The notes: a model not told the origin generated them from the letters alone. Counted from the stretch's first letter, positions 35,934 through 45,592 are shown. The stretch: DNA of 64,000 nt from Rhodocyclaceae bacterium (GCA_026417115.1 JAOADW010000009.1:61190-125189); one strand, 5' to 3'. Numbers and translations are program-made.

Positions 35934-37790
35934 ATGAGCTTGAACAAGAAGACCCTGGCTTTCTTCGCCGTATTGATGGGAGGGCTTATTTTCGTCTTGA
36001 CGGCATTGACGGCCTTTGGTTTCCGCCGTTTCTCGCTCTATACGGCGGAACGCCATGCACGCTCGGTCGCCGAGGCGGTGAAGGTGGGGCTTACCGAGAG
36101 CATGATCAATGGCACGATCGACAAGCGCTTGCAGTTTCTTTCGCGGCTAGCGGCGATGCCGGGCGTCGAAGGCGTGCGCGTGGCGCGTGGGCAAGAGGTC
36201 GTCAAGCAATATGGCCCAGGGTTCGTCGAGGAAGCGCCCAAAGGGCATGCCGTGGAAAGCGTGCTTGCCAATGGCAAGGAACGCTTCGAGGTCATCGAGG
36301 CGGAGCGGGGGCTGTTGTTCGTCGCGACGATTCCCTATATCGCAACGGATCATGGCACGCCGAATTGTCTGCAATGCCACCAGGTCAAGAACGGCGCAGT
36401 GCTCGGCGCCATCAACATCGAGATCTCGCTATCCGAGGTGCGACGGGAGGCGGGCTTGACCGTCTTGGCGATCGCCTTCTTGATTTCGCTCGCGTCTGTC
36501 GCGGCCTATTGGATGCTTCGGCGTCTGCTACGCCCTTTGACGGCCACGGCTGCCGAGGTACGGGCGGTGACGACGCTCGCCATCAATGGGGACTTCTCGA
36601 AGCGCGTGCAGCAGGACAGTTCCGACGAAATCGGCGACATCGCGCACAATGTCAACCATTTGATGGATTTTCTCGAACGTGAGATCGGCAACATCCGGCT
36701 GCGGGTCGGGCAATTGATGGGGCAGACCTGCCCGACGGGCGGCAACCAACTGGTCCATGCCGTCGAGATGGTCGAAAGCCTCGTCGAGGCGGCGCGCTTC
36801 AAGCAGGCGATCGAGGAAGACCAAAGCAAGGAGGACATCTATCGACGCCTGGCCCGCGTGATCGAGGAGAAGCTGGATGTCGGGCGCTATTCGATCTATG
36901 AGGTCGCCGCGAGCAAGAACCGCATGACGCCGGTGCTCATCGATGGCAAAGAGGCCTCTGCGGTGAGCTATTGCGATCCCCAGATCCTCATCGATTCGTC
37001 CTCTTGCCGTGCGCGCCGCACCGGCCATCTCGTCGATGGCGCCGCCATGCCGACGATCTGCACGATGTTTCGTCCCGGCCTTGAACCTTTGCGTCATATC
37101 TGTTTACCCATCAATCAGTCGGGCGAACCCATCGTCGTGATTCAGCTCGTAGCGCCGGAGGACGCCATCGCCTTGGTGCAGGTTCTGGTGCCTTATTTCG
37201 AAATCTATCTGCGCGAAGCGGGTCCGGTGTTGGAAGCTAAGCGGCTGATGGAACATCTGCGTGAAAACGCCTTGCGCGATGGCATGACGGGGCTATACAA
37301 CCGCCGCTTCCTCGAGGAATATGCCAGCCAATTGATCGCGCTTGCGCAGCGGCGCCAGAGCCGCTTTTCGATCCTGATGCTCGACATGGATTATTTCAAG
37401 CAAGTCAATGACCGCTATGGCCACGAAGCAGGCGACAAGGTGCTAAAGACGTTGGCCGAAATCCTGAGTCGCAGCGTGCGCGGCTCGGATGTGGTGGTGC
37501 GTTATGGCGGAGAGGAATTCCTCATCGTGCTCGTCGATACGCCGGCGTCTGGCGCTCTCAAGGTGGCGGAGAAAATTCGCGCCGAGGTCGAACAAACCAA
37601 GATGTTGCTGCCCTCGGGCGTTACCCTGCAGAAAACCATCTCCATTGGGGTTGCCGAATATCCCGAGGACGCCGATTCCTTCTGGCAAGTGGTCAAATAT
37701 GCCGACGTCGCGCTTTATCGCGCGAAGGAGCAGGGGCGTAACCGCGTGTTGCGCTTTACCCCCGAGATGTGGGACGTCAACGCTTATTGA
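35934..37790 (+). CDS. Membrane diguanylate cyclase with a periplasmic haem-c (CXXCH) sensor domain
   Basis: 618 residues. TM1 is about residues 8-29. The periplasmic sensor resembles the DUF3365/Tll0287-like domain and holds one c-type haem motif CLQCH (145-149). TM2 is about 174-194, then a HAMP region (195-255), a GAF-like cytosolic region with five cysteines (C266, C347, C358, C376, C390), and a GGDEF domain beginning DGMTGLYNRR. The active site is RYGGEEF (GGEEF 525-529) and the product-inhibition site RGSD (516-519) is intact, so an active, feedback-controlled cyclase is expected. Haem c in the sensor suggests control by redox state or a gas ligand. A strong ribosome binding site precedes the start. 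Confidence 0.9.
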   Translation: MSLNKKTLAFFAVLMGGLIFVLTALTAFGFRRFSLYTAERHARSVAEAVKVGLTESMINGTIDKRLQFLSRLAAMPGVEGVRVARGQEVVKQYGPGFVEEAPKGHAVESVLANGKERFEVIEAERGLLFVATIPYIATDHGTPNCLQCHQVKNGAVLGAINIEISLSEVRREAGLTVLAIAFLISLASVAAYWMLRRLLRPLTATAAEVRAVTTLAINGDFSKRVQQDSSDEIGDIAHNVNHLMDFLEREIGNIRLRVGQLMGQTCPTGGNQLVHAVEMVESLVEAARFKQAIEEDQSKEDIYRRLARVIEEKLDVGRYSIYEVAASKNRMTPVLIDGKEASAVSYCDPQILIDSSSCRARRTGHLVDGAAMPTICTMFRPGLEPLRHICLPINQSGEPIVVIQLVAPEDAIALVQVLVPYFEIYLREAGPVLEAKRLMEHLRENALRDGMTGLYNRRFLEEYASQLIALAQRRQSRFSILMLDMDYFKQVNDRYGHEAGDKVLKTLAEILSRSVRGSDVVVRYGGEEFLIVLVDTPASGALKVAEKIRAEVEQTKMLLPSGVTLQKTISIGVAEYPEDADSFWQVVKYADVALYRAKEQGRNRVLRFTPEMWDVNAY

Positions 37791-38635
37791 GGCTTACGCG
37801 CGATCGCTTGCTCGACGAGCTCGAGGAAGTCTTCTTCGTCGCGCACACGTGCGACTTCCGCGGACGTCACGGTATAGCCATGCGGCTGAGCGATGGCTTG
37901 GTAGCGGGGCACGCGTGCGCGAAAAAGACGCGGAAAAATCCAGCGCGTGAAGTCGTCGGGATCGGCGGCGTCGATGTCGGCCAGCCCCTTTTCCTGCAAA
38001 TAGAGAGGGATTTGCTCGGCGAGAAAGGCGGGACGGTAATAAAGCGGCTTGGGATCCGACTGGGCGCGGCGGATCAAGGCGTTTTCTTCTTCCGCGCTCG
38101 TCACCTCGATATAGAGGATCAGTGTTTCGCGCGCCAGGAGATCGATGACGCCGGGCTCTTCCAGCTCGCATAGACTGCCGCCGACGTCGTTGATGAAATG
38201 AGCATAACCATAGATCTCCTGGGCTTTTTTCACGAACATCGGTACGTCATACATGGCGGCGATCTCCGCGGCGCGGTAAAGCGCCTGCCGCCGCATGAAT
38301 TCCGCATAAGGAACGCCGCCACGCCGGGGATCGCCGAGTTTGCCCACGAAAGCGAGCACGGGGCCGAGGTCGTCGATCTTGATGTTGTTTTTGATGTCGA
38401 TCCAGTCGCGGCGCAAGAGATCGCGCAAAAACGGCACCTGCATCGCTTGCTGCTTGACGAGATCGAGGATCGGTTCATCGAGATAGCGTTTGCCGATGCG
38501 GTAATCGGCCGAGTAGTGGAACCAGTCGCAGCGCCGCAACAAGCTCGCAAGCCACGTCTTGCCCACGCCCGACATGCCAAGCAGGGTCACTTTCTTTTGC
38601 GCCCAGGCGCGAAAGGTCGTGGGTGAAAACTTCAT
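37784..38635 (-). CDS. P-loop ATPase/kinase-like protein of unknown function
   Basis: 283 residues with Walker A GMSGVGKT (20-27) near the N-terminus and a soluble alpha/beta body. I do not recognise a named family; similar short P-loop proteins are annotated only as ATPase. Its ATG overlaps the malQ stop, so it is the last gene of the cyanophycin-associated ABC/DUF1854/glgX/malQ operon. Its 3' end overlaps the convergent diguanylate cyclase by 7 nt. A role tied to glycogen or cyanophycin handling is suggested only by position. Confidence 0.75.
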   Translation of the reverse strand: MKFSPTTFRAWAQKKVTLLGMSGVGKTWLASLLRRCDWFHYSADYRIGKRYLDEPILDLVKQQAMQVPFLRDLLRRDWIDIKNNIKIDDLGPVLAFVGKLGDPRRGGVPYAEFMRRQALYRAAEIAAMYDVPMFVKKAQEIYGYAHFINDVGGSLCELEEPGVIDLLARETLILYIEVTSAEEENALIRRAQSDPKPLYYRPAFLAEQIPLYLQEKGLADIDAADPDDFTRWIFPRLFRARVPRYQAIAQPHGYTVTSAEVARVRDEEDFLELVEQAIARKPQ

Positions 38636-40551
38636 CGCGGACGTTCCTCGGCAAGCGCGCCAAAGAGAGCCTGAAGACGCGCATCGTGCGCCCAGGCCTC
38701 GAGCTCGAGCGGCAACTTGCGGCGCCAATTCGGATGCATCGCTTCCGTCGTGCCTGGCACATTGGTTTGTTCATGGATGCCGAAGACGTCTTCCGCGGCT
38801 ACTGCAAGGAGTTGTGCGCATGAGCGTGCAAGAAAGCGGTGCAGGGCGATGATGGCGGGGAAAGGGAGTTCCGGCAGCCTTGCGGCATCCTTGTCGATGC
38901 CTGGGGGCAGAAGACCGACACGCTCCAAGGCCCACAACAGACGGCCCTTGTCCCATTCCCGCTCGCGATACAGACGTTCTCGCGTTGCGCGATTGGGGAA
39001 CAGCCCGAGCTGGTCGCGCAAAAAGAGGTCATGCCCGCGCCAGAATCCTTGCAGCGTCGGCAAATCGTGCGTGCTTGCGGCGACGATGGCCTTTGTGGGG
39101 AAGGCTTCGGGCAAGAGGAATTGTCCTTCGTGATCTCTCTGGAACAGCAAGGGCCGGTAGGAAAAAATGTCGGCTGCGGCCATGCGCTCGCGAAAACCCT
39201 CGGGAACGGTGCCGAGATCTTCGCCAATCACGAGGCACTGCCGCTGCTGGCTTGCCTCGATGAGGCAGGCGAGCATGGCTTCGAAAGGATAACGGACATA
39301 AGCGCCTTCGAGGGCCGGAACGCCCTCGGGCACCCAGAACAAGCGCGCCAGCATCATCACGTGATCGACGCGCAAAAGCCCCCCCCGTCTCATGTTGGCG
39401 GCAAGCAGCGCAGAGAAAGGTCGGAAATCCGCAGCGGCGAGTCGATGCGGCACGTAAGGCGGCAGGCCCCAATCCTGGCCAAGGAGGTTCAATTCGTCGG
39501 GAGGAGCACCCGCGCTCGCGCCGTGGGCAAAGAGCGCCTGTCCGTCCCATGTTTCGGCGCCGCCGGCCCTGGCGCCGACGGCGAGGTCGAGATAGAGGCC
39601 GAGAACGAGCCCCGCTTGCATGCCCGCGTCTTCTGCCGCCGTCAGCTGTTCATGAGCCAGCCATTGCAGCCAGGCCTGATAAGCAATGCTTTCGGCATGT
39701 TCATGGGCGAACGCGGCGACCTCTGCCGCCTCGGGATGGCGATAAGCCGTCGGCCAGGCGGGGTAGCCCCAACAGTGTGGATCCAGGCGATGAAAGTGGC
39801 TTTGTAAGGCGGCAAAGCGCGCAAAACGCTCGAGCGTTTCTCCTTGCTGCGCGCGCCACTGATGAAAGCGGTCGCGACGGCCGGGTTCGGCGGCGTCCTG
39901 AAACTGTTGCCACAGCAAAGGCAGGATCTCGAGCTTGGCAGCGGCGATGCCGGCATAATCGACCCATTCACTTTCTCGTAAGCGTGCAAGTCGCCGTTGG
40001 AAAGCCGGGCTTGCGACGCGCCGCTGCGCTTCCAGGCATTGTGCGAATTCTGGCAGCGCCTCGAGATCGAGGTAGAGCACGTTGAGAAAGCCGCGATGGC
40101 TGGGGCTATAGGGGCTTGCGCATTCGGGTTGCTCGGGAAACAGGGCGTGCAAGGGATTGAGTCCAAGGAAAGCGCCGCCGGCTTGGCCGACCAAGCGGGC
40201 GAGCATCGCCAAGTCGGTGAAATCGCCCATGCCCCAATTTCGACGCGAACGCACGCTATAAAGCTGGACGGTGAGGCCCCAGTATCTTTTGCCGTGGCGC
40301 AATGGAGGAGGAACATAGGCTGCGCCGGCGTGAGAGCCGGCGAGTTCCCCTGCTTGGCTTGCCATGCCCTCGGTTTCCGCAAGCAACCCTTCTGGATCCG
40401 CAGCGATGCGATCAGGCGGCAAATGCATTGCCGAGAGCAATGCTTGACGCGTATAGGTCGATGTCGGATGATAACCGCCCCAAATATCCCAGTAGGCATC
40501 CTCGATGCCGTAATGGGCAGCCAAGCGTGCGAGGGATTCGTCGTAGCTCAT
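38632..40551 (-). CDS. malQ: 4-alpha-glucanotransferase (amylomaltase), GH77
   Basis: 639 residues. GH77 signatures include the early KRYWGLTVQLYSVRSRRNWG and GDFTDLAMLARLVG blocks, the nucleophile Asp in LLRVDHVMMLARLFW, the acid/base Glu in VIGEDLGTVPEGFRERM, and the transition-state Asp in STHDLPTLQGFW. It disproportionates malto-oligosaccharides released by glycogen debranching. It is coupled to glgX upstream and the P-loop ATPase downstream by ATGA overlaps. Confidence 0.95.
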   Translation of the reverse strand: MSYDESLARLAAHYGIEDAYWDIWGGYHPTSTYTRQALLSAMHLPPDRIAADPEGLLAETEGMASQAGELAGSHAGAAYVPPPLRHGKRYWGLTVQLYSVRSRRNWGMGDFTDLAMLARLVGQAGGAFLGLNPLHALFPEQPECASPYSPSHRGFLNVLYLDLEALPEFAQCLEAQRRVASPAFQRRLARLRESEWVDYAGIAAAKLEILPLLWQQFQDAAEPGRRDRFHQWRAQQGETLERFARFAALQSHFHRLDPHCWGYPAWPTAYRHPEAAEVAAFAHEHAESIAYQAWLQWLAHEQLTAAEDAGMQAGLVLGLYLDLAVGARAGGAETWDGQALFAHGASAGAPPDELNLLGQDWGLPPYVPHRLAAADFRPFSALLAANMRRGGLLRVDHVMMLARLFWVPEGVPALEGAYVRYPFEAMLACLIEASQQRQCLVIGEDLGTVPEGFRERMAAADIFSYRPLLFQRDHEGQFLLPEAFPTKAIVAASTHDLPTLQGFWRGHDLFLRDQLGLFPNRATRERLYREREWDKGRLLWALERVGLLPPGIDKDAARLPELPFPAIIALHRFLARSCAQLLAVAAEDVFGIHEQTNVPGTTEAMHPNWRRKLPLELEAWAHDARLQALFGALAEERPR

Positions 40552-42704
40552 GGTTTTTCTAAAACAGTTTCCTCGCGCAAGAGCGCCAATGTGCGTCCTG
40601 CGAGGCGGTAGCGATCGTTCTCGACGAGGACGCCATCGGGCATGAGTCCCTCATGATAAGCCGTATCGATCTCGACGCGCCAGCGTCTTGCTCGCGTGAT
40701 CGCGGGAAAAGCAAATTCGATGGGCTCGTGATGGGCGTTGAAGAGCAGAATGAAGTCATCGTCGATGAGCGGCTTGCCTTCTCGGTCGACATCGTCGAGC
40801 GCCTTGCCGGAGAGAAAAACGCCGAGACTGCGGGCGAAGTGCTGCTGCCATTCGATGTCCGTCATTTCGAGGCCGTCGGGCTTGAACCAGACGATGTCCT
40901 TGATGTCAAGACCGCGGATCGGCCGGCCAAGAAAGAATTTGCGCCGCCGGAAAACCGGGTGTTCCTTGCGCAAACGGCTGACACGCGCGATGAATTCACA
41001 AAAGGAACGTTCGGCGTCTCGCTTCGACCAATCGAGCCAGCCGATCTCGTTGTCCTGGCAATAGGCGTTGTTGTTGCCTTTCTGGGTACGGCCGATCTCA
41101 TCGCCGGCAAGCAACATCGGCACACCCTGGGAAAGCAGCAGGGTGGCGATCAGATTCCTTTTTTGGCGATTGCGCAACGCGTTGATCTCGGGGTCGGACG
41201 TGGGGCCTTCGACGCCATAGTTGGCGGAAAGATTGCGGTCTGAGCCATCGCGGTTGTTTTCCCCATTGTCCTCGTTGTGTTTTCTTTCGTAGCTGACGAG
41301 GTCCTGTAGCGTGAAGCCGTCATGACAGGTGACGTAATTGACGCTCGCATAAGGGCGCCGCCCGGTGCGTGCATAGAGGTCGGACGAGCCCGTGAGGCGC
41401 GTGGCGAATTCGCCGATCAGGCCGCCGTCTCCGCGCCAAAAGGCGCGCACTGAGTCGCGGTAACGATCATTCCATTCGGCCCAGCCCAGGGGGAAATTGC
41501 CGACTTGATAGCCGCCTTCGCCGAGATCCCACGGCTCTGCGATGAGCTTTACGCGCGAGAGCACCGGATCCTGATGCAGGATGTCGAAAAAAGCGCCGAA
41601 GCGGTCGACCGCGTGTTCTTCGCGCCCCAAAGCCGACGCCAGATCGAAGCGAAAGCCATCGACATGCATTTCTTCGACCCAGTAGCGAAGAGAGTCCATC
41701 ACCAATTGCAGCACGCGGGGATGCTGGAGGTTCAGGGTATTGCCGCAGCCCGTGTAGTCCATGTAATACTGCGGCGCATCGGGCCGCAAGCGGTAATAGA
41801 CGGCGTTGTCGATGCCTTTGAACGAGAGCGTCGGCCCCAGGTGGTTGCCTTCTGCCGTGTGATTGTAGACCACGTCGAGGATGACCTCGATGCCTGCCGA
41901 ATGCAGCTTTTTGACCATGGTCTTGAATTCTTTGAGGGAGCCACTGGCGGAATAGCGCGGCTCGAGCGCGAAATAGCCAAGCGTGTTATATCCCCAGAAA
42001 TTGCGTTTCCCCATTTCGACGAGGTGGCGATCATCGATGAACGCATGCACCGGCATCAGCTCGACGGCGGTCACACCCAGCCGCTTCAGGTGGTCGATCA
42101 CGGGCTGAGTGGCGAGGCCAGCATAGGTGCCGCGTAACGGCGCAGGCACATCGGGGTGACGCATCGTGAATCCCCGTACATTGAGCTCATAGATCACCGT
42201 GTCATGCCAAGGGATGTCCGGACGACGATCCTCTCCCCAGGAAAACGCCTGCTCGACGACGCGGCATTTGGGCATCCACGGCGCGTTGTCGCGCGTATCC
42301 ATTTGCCATTCGCCGCCAGGCGCGCCATAGACGTGGCCATAATGGGCGTCGTGCCATACCAAGGGGCCGACGAGATCATGCGCGTAGGGATCGATCAGCA
42401 GTTTGTGTGGATTGAAGCGGTGTCCGCGCGCGGGATCCCAGGGCCCATAGACGCGATAGCCATAAAGTAGGCCCGGGCGTGCTTCGGGCAAATAGCAGTG
42501 CCAGATCATGTCGGTCTGCTCTTTGAGCTCGATGCGCTGGACTTCGCGTTGATTGTCGGGATGAAAGAGGCAGAGCTCGACCCGTGTGGCGTTTTCCGAA
42601 AACAAGGCAAAGTTCACGCCCTCGCCATCCCAATGGGCGCCGCGGGGCCAGGGTCGCCCTGGCAGGATGGCGGTGAGCGGAAAGTTAGGCACGAAGTGGA
42701 GCAT
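40548..42704 (-). CDS. glgX: Glycogen debranching enzyme (isoamylase type)
   Basis: 718 residues. A CBM48-like N-terminal domain (GRPWPRGAHWDGEGVNFALF) precedes a GH13_11 catalytic barrel with VILDVVYNHTAEGN, the nucleophile Asp in DGFRFDLASALG, the acid/base Glu in LIAEPWDLGEGGYQVG, and the HD pair in VTCHDGFTLQDLVSY. It removes alpha-1,6 branches from phosphorylase limit glycogen. It starts 12 nt after the DUF1854 gene in the same operon. No glycogen synthase or phosphorylase lies in the window. Confidence 0.96.
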   Translation of the reverse strand: MLHFVPNFPLTAILPGRPWPRGAHWDGEGVNFALFSENATRVELCLFHPDNQREVQRIELKEQTDMIWHCYLPEARPGLLYGYRVYGPWDPARGHRFNPHKLLIDPYAHDLVGPLVWHDAHYGHVYGAPGGEWQMDTRDNAPWMPKCRVVEQAFSWGEDRRPDIPWHDTVIYELNVRGFTMRHPDVPAPLRGTYAGLATQPVIDHLKRLGVTAVELMPVHAFIDDRHLVEMGKRNFWGYNTLGYFALEPRYSASGSLKEFKTMVKKLHSAGIEVILDVVYNHTAEGNHLGPTLSFKGIDNAVYYRLRPDAPQYYMDYTGCGNTLNLQHPRVLQLVMDSLRYWVEEMHVDGFRFDLASALGREEHAVDRFGAFFDILHQDPVLSRVKLIAEPWDLGEGGYQVGNFPLGWAEWNDRYRDSVRAFWRGDGGLIGEFATRLTGSSDLYARTGRRPYASVNYVTCHDGFTLQDLVSYERKHNEDNGENNRDGSDRNLSANYGVEGPTSDPEINALRNRQKRNLIATLLLSQGVPMLLAGDEIGRTQKGNNNAYCQDNEIGWLDWSKRDAERSFCEFIARVSRLRKEHPVFRRRKFFLGRPIRGLDIKDIVWFKPDGLEMTDIEWQQHFARSLGVFLSGKALDDVDREGKPLIDDDFILLFNAHHEPIEFAFPAITRARRWRVEIDTAYHEGLMPDGVLVENDRYRLAGRTLALLREETVLEKP

Positions 42705-42716
42705 GATGAGCGCAGC

Positions 42717-43361
42717 TTAGAGGAATCGCTTGAGCAGTTTGCGGCTAGTGGCGTCGAGGGTGCGCCAATCGGGAATCAAAAAAGAAATCCCGTTGCCATC
42801 GGCGATCAGGAGCCTGCCTGTGGGCGCAAGCCGCCGTATGTCGTCTTCGCTTTTCAGGATCAGGCGCGTGCGCCCTCGATCGGTGTCGACCTCCCAGGTC
42901 GAGGGCGTGGCAAAACTCGTGACCGAAACGATGCGCGTAATCACAGGCAAGAATTCGCGGCTCGCCAAGGTTTCCTCGATCAACCTGCGCACGGCTTCCG
43001 GAAGTTCGCCAATACTCGTGATCCAGACGAGCTCTTGCCCGCTTTTGTCGACGAGGGCGATGCCTTCATCGGGCGCGCTGAGGGGAAATGCCCGCACGGG
43101 CACGACTTCTTCGTGGCGTGCGCCTTGGCTGTCGCAGAGCACGAGACGGCCGAAGGCGTTGCGCGCAAGCGTCCAATCGCCAGGCAGAGCAAAGGGGGAT
43201 TGTGTCGCCCACGAAGCAAACGCTGCCTTCTCCCCCTCTCGGCTTTCCTGCTGCATACACGCACTGGCAGGGCAGGCGTCAGGCTCGGCGTGAGGCCTTT
43301 CCTCCTCGGCTGCTTGCCGATTATCGGGCATCGTCAAAGTCTGCATATGCGCATCCTTCAC
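42717..43361 (-). CDS. Cyanophycin-associated DUF1854 family protein
   Basis: 214 residues. The first ~50 are polar and low-complexity, and the rest match the DUF1854 character (SREFLPVITRIVSVTSFATPSTWEVDTDRGRT...). The family has no known activity and is usually coded beside the ABC transporter that precedes it here, near cphA genes. Its start overlaps the transporter stop (ATGA), which supports a joint role. No signal peptide or membrane helix is seen, so it is probably cytoplasmic. Confidence 0.82.
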   Translation of the reverse strand: MKDAHMQTLTMPDNRQAAEEERPHAEPDACPASACMQQESREGEKAAFASWATQSPFALPGDWTLARNAFGRLVLCDSQGARHEEVVPVRAFPLSAPDEGIALVDKSGQELVWITSIGELPEAVRRLIEETLASREFLPVITRIVSVTSFATPSTWEVDTDRGRTRLILKSEDDIRRLAPTGRLLIADGNGISFLIPDWRTLDATSRKLLKRFL

Positions 43362-45592
43362 GCCTTGATCTCCGCAGGATGTTCCAAAGGCAAACGGAGC
43401 AAAGAAGTTTCCTCCGGTTCTTCGCCCAGCGGCGGCGGCGCATCGAGTTGTTTGCTCTGCGCCATGTAAAGACGCCAGTAATGCCCTTGCTTGGCCATGA
43501 GTTCGTCATGCTTGCCGATTTCCACGATGCGGCCACGATCCATGACTACGAGGCGGTCGGCGCGTCGCAAAGTGGAGAGGCGATGAGCGATCGCGATCGT
43601 CGTGCGGCCGCGGATCAGGTTGTTCAGGGCTTGCTGGATCTCGAATTCAGTCTCGGTGTCGACCGCGGAGGTCGCCTCGTCAAGGATCAGCAGCCTAGGG
43701 TCGATCAGCAGTGCGCGCGCGATCGAAATCCGTTGCCGCTCGCCTCCCGAAAGAGACTGACCGCGCTCGCCGACCAAGGTGTCGTAACCAAAAGGTTGGC
43801 GCAAGATGAATTCGTGCGCGTGCGCCGCGCGCGCCGCGGCAACGATTTCCGCGCGCGTGGCCTCAGGCTTGCCATAGGCGATGTTCTCCGCGATGGTGCC
43901 ATAGAAAAGAAAGGGCTCTTGCAGGACGAGGCCGATTTGCCGACGCCAATCGGCGATCTTGAGGCGACGGAGATCGACGCCATCGATGCGGATCGCGCCG
44001 CTGGTCACGTCATAGAAACGGCAGATGAGATTGACGAGCGTGCTCTTGCCGGAACCAGAGTGGCCGACCAGCCCGATCATCTCTCCAGGCTCGATGACGA
44101 GGTCGATGCCCTTGAGGATTTCCCGGTTGCCATGGCGAAAATGCACGTCGATGAGCTCGATACGGCCCGAGAGCTTGGGGATGGGCACGGGCTTTTCCAC
44201 CTCGGGCACGCTCGAGACGTGATCGAGGATGTCGAAGATACGCTTGGCGCCTGCTGCGGCTTTTTGCGTCACGGAGACGATCCGACTCATCGAGTCGAGC
44301 CGGGTATAGAAGCGCGAGATATAGGCAAGGAAGGCCGTGAGCACGCCGACCGTGACCCGATCGTGGGCGATTAGCCAAATGCCGGCGATCCAGACGACAA
44401 GCACGCCGATTTCGGTGAGCAAACCGACAGTGGGAGCAAACAGCGACCACACACGATTGAGGCGATCATTGACCGCGAGGTTGTGGCGATTCGCTTCACG
44501 AAAACGTCGCGCTTCCCGCTCTTCTTGGGCAAAAGCTTTGACTACGCGGATGCCTGGAATCGTATCGGCGAGGACGCTCGTGACCTCGGCCCAGACGCGA
44601 TCGATTTGTTCGAAGCCGGTGCGCAAGCGATCGCGCACCAGATGGATCAGCCAGCCGATGAGCGGCAGCGGTAGCAGCGTGATCAGCGCAAGGGTGGGAT
44701 CGATCGAGAAAAGGATCACCGCCGTCATGGCGATCATCAGACAGTCGGTGGCGAAATCCAACAGATGCAAGGAAAGAAAGACGTTGATGCGGTCGGTTTC
44801 CGAGCCGATGCGGGCGATCAGATCGCCGGTGCGCTTGCCTCCGAAATATTCGAGCGAGAGCTTCAATAGGTGCTCGAAGGTAGTGGTGCGAAGGTCTGCG
44901 CCGATGCGCTCGGAAACCAGGGCCAGAATGTATGTGCGCGCCCAGCCGAGGGCCCAGGCGAGCAAGGCGGCGGCAAACAAGCCGGCGAGTAGCCAACTCA
45001 CCTTGTTCCAGTCGATTGGCACGCCGTTTTGATAGGGAATGAGGACATCGTCCATCAAGGGCATCGTCAAATACGGCGGCACCAAGGTAGCCGCGGTCGA
45101 AGCGAGCGTGAGCAAAAAGCCCGCGGCAAGCCAGCCTTGGTAGGGCTTCGCGAAACGCCACAAACGCAGCAAAACCCAGGTGGAGGGGGGGGTCATGAGC
45201 TCGCGCGCACAGTTTGGGCATTCCTCCTCGTCGGGTGGAAGCGGCGCCTGGCAGAGCGGACATTTTGCCGCCGGCGGCTCGATTGGCGCTTGCCCCGTTT
45301 CGAGGCTTTCGATTTGGCGGGAGAACGCGCGCTCGAATTTGACGGCCGCGGCATGTTGGGACATCGTATAGCGCCAATGGGCGAGGCGAGCATGCGCGTC
45401 GACGAGTTCGAGGTGACCGATGCCGCCATGGTCGGAATGCAAAAGCCGCATGCCGGCAGCGAGCGCATAGCTCCGATCGCCGTCGCTGATGTGCCGCTCG
45501 GTCAGAATCAAGGTATGTGCTTGAAAGCGGAGATCGTCGGAAAGATCGATCTCGAGACGGGCAAGAATCCGCTCCTCGGCTGTTGGGTTCAT
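43358..45592 (-). CDS. Cyanophycin-associated ABC exporter-type transporter with N-terminal zinc ribbon
   Basis: 744 residues. About 100 N-terminal residues of a PH-like domain are followed by a zinc ribbon (C111, C114, C125, C128). Six membrane helices of an ABC exporter (about 140-440) then lead to an ATPase domain with Walker A GHSGSGKST, signature LSGGERQ, Walker B LLILDEATS and H-loop AIAHRLST. It is a half-transporter expected to form a homodimer. It heads the leftward operon ABC-DUF1854-glgX-malQ-ATPase, and DUF1854 is its constant partner. The substrate is unknown; the transport direction is presumably outward or across an internal boundary. Confidence 0.88.
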   Translation of the reverse strand: MNPTAEERILARLEIDLSDDLRFQAHTLILTERHISDGDRSYALAAGMRLLHSDHGGIGHLELVDAHARLAHWRYTMSQHAAAVKFERAFSRQIESLETGQAPIEPPAAKCPLCQAPLPPDEEECPNCARELMTPPSTWVLLRLWRFAKPYQGWLAAGFLLTLASTAATLVPPYLTMPLMDDVLIPYQNGVPIDWNKVSWLLAGLFAAALLAWALGWARTYILALVSERIGADLRTTTFEHLLKLSLEYFGGKRTGDLIARIGSETDRINVFLSLHLLDFATDCLMIAMTAVILFSIDPTLALITLLPLPLIGWLIHLVRDRLRTGFEQIDRVWAEVTSVLADTIPGIRVVKAFAQEEREARRFREANRHNLAVNDRLNRVWSLFAPTVGLLTEIGVLVVWIAGIWLIAHDRVTVGVLTAFLAYISRFYTRLDSMSRIVSVTQKAAAGAKRIFDILDHVSSVPEVEKPVPIPKLSGRIELIDVHFRHGNREILKGIDLVIEPGEMIGLVGHSGSGKSTLVNLICRFYDVTSGAIRIDGVDLRRLKIADWRRQIGLVLQEPFLFYGTIAENIAYGKPEATRAEIVAAARAAHAHEFILRQPFGYDTLVGERGQSLSGGERQRISIARALLIDPRLLILDEATSAVDTETEFEIQQALNNLIRGRTTIAIAHRLSTLRRADRLVVMDRGRIVEIGKHDELMAKQGHYWRLYMAQSKQLDAPPPLGEEPEETSLLRLPLEHPAEIKA

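Noticed and set aside
43088..44374. 428-codon plus-strand frame opposite DUF1854/ABC transporter
   Set aside because: Antisense shadow of the ATPase domain, whose Walker and signature motifs are clear on the minus strand.
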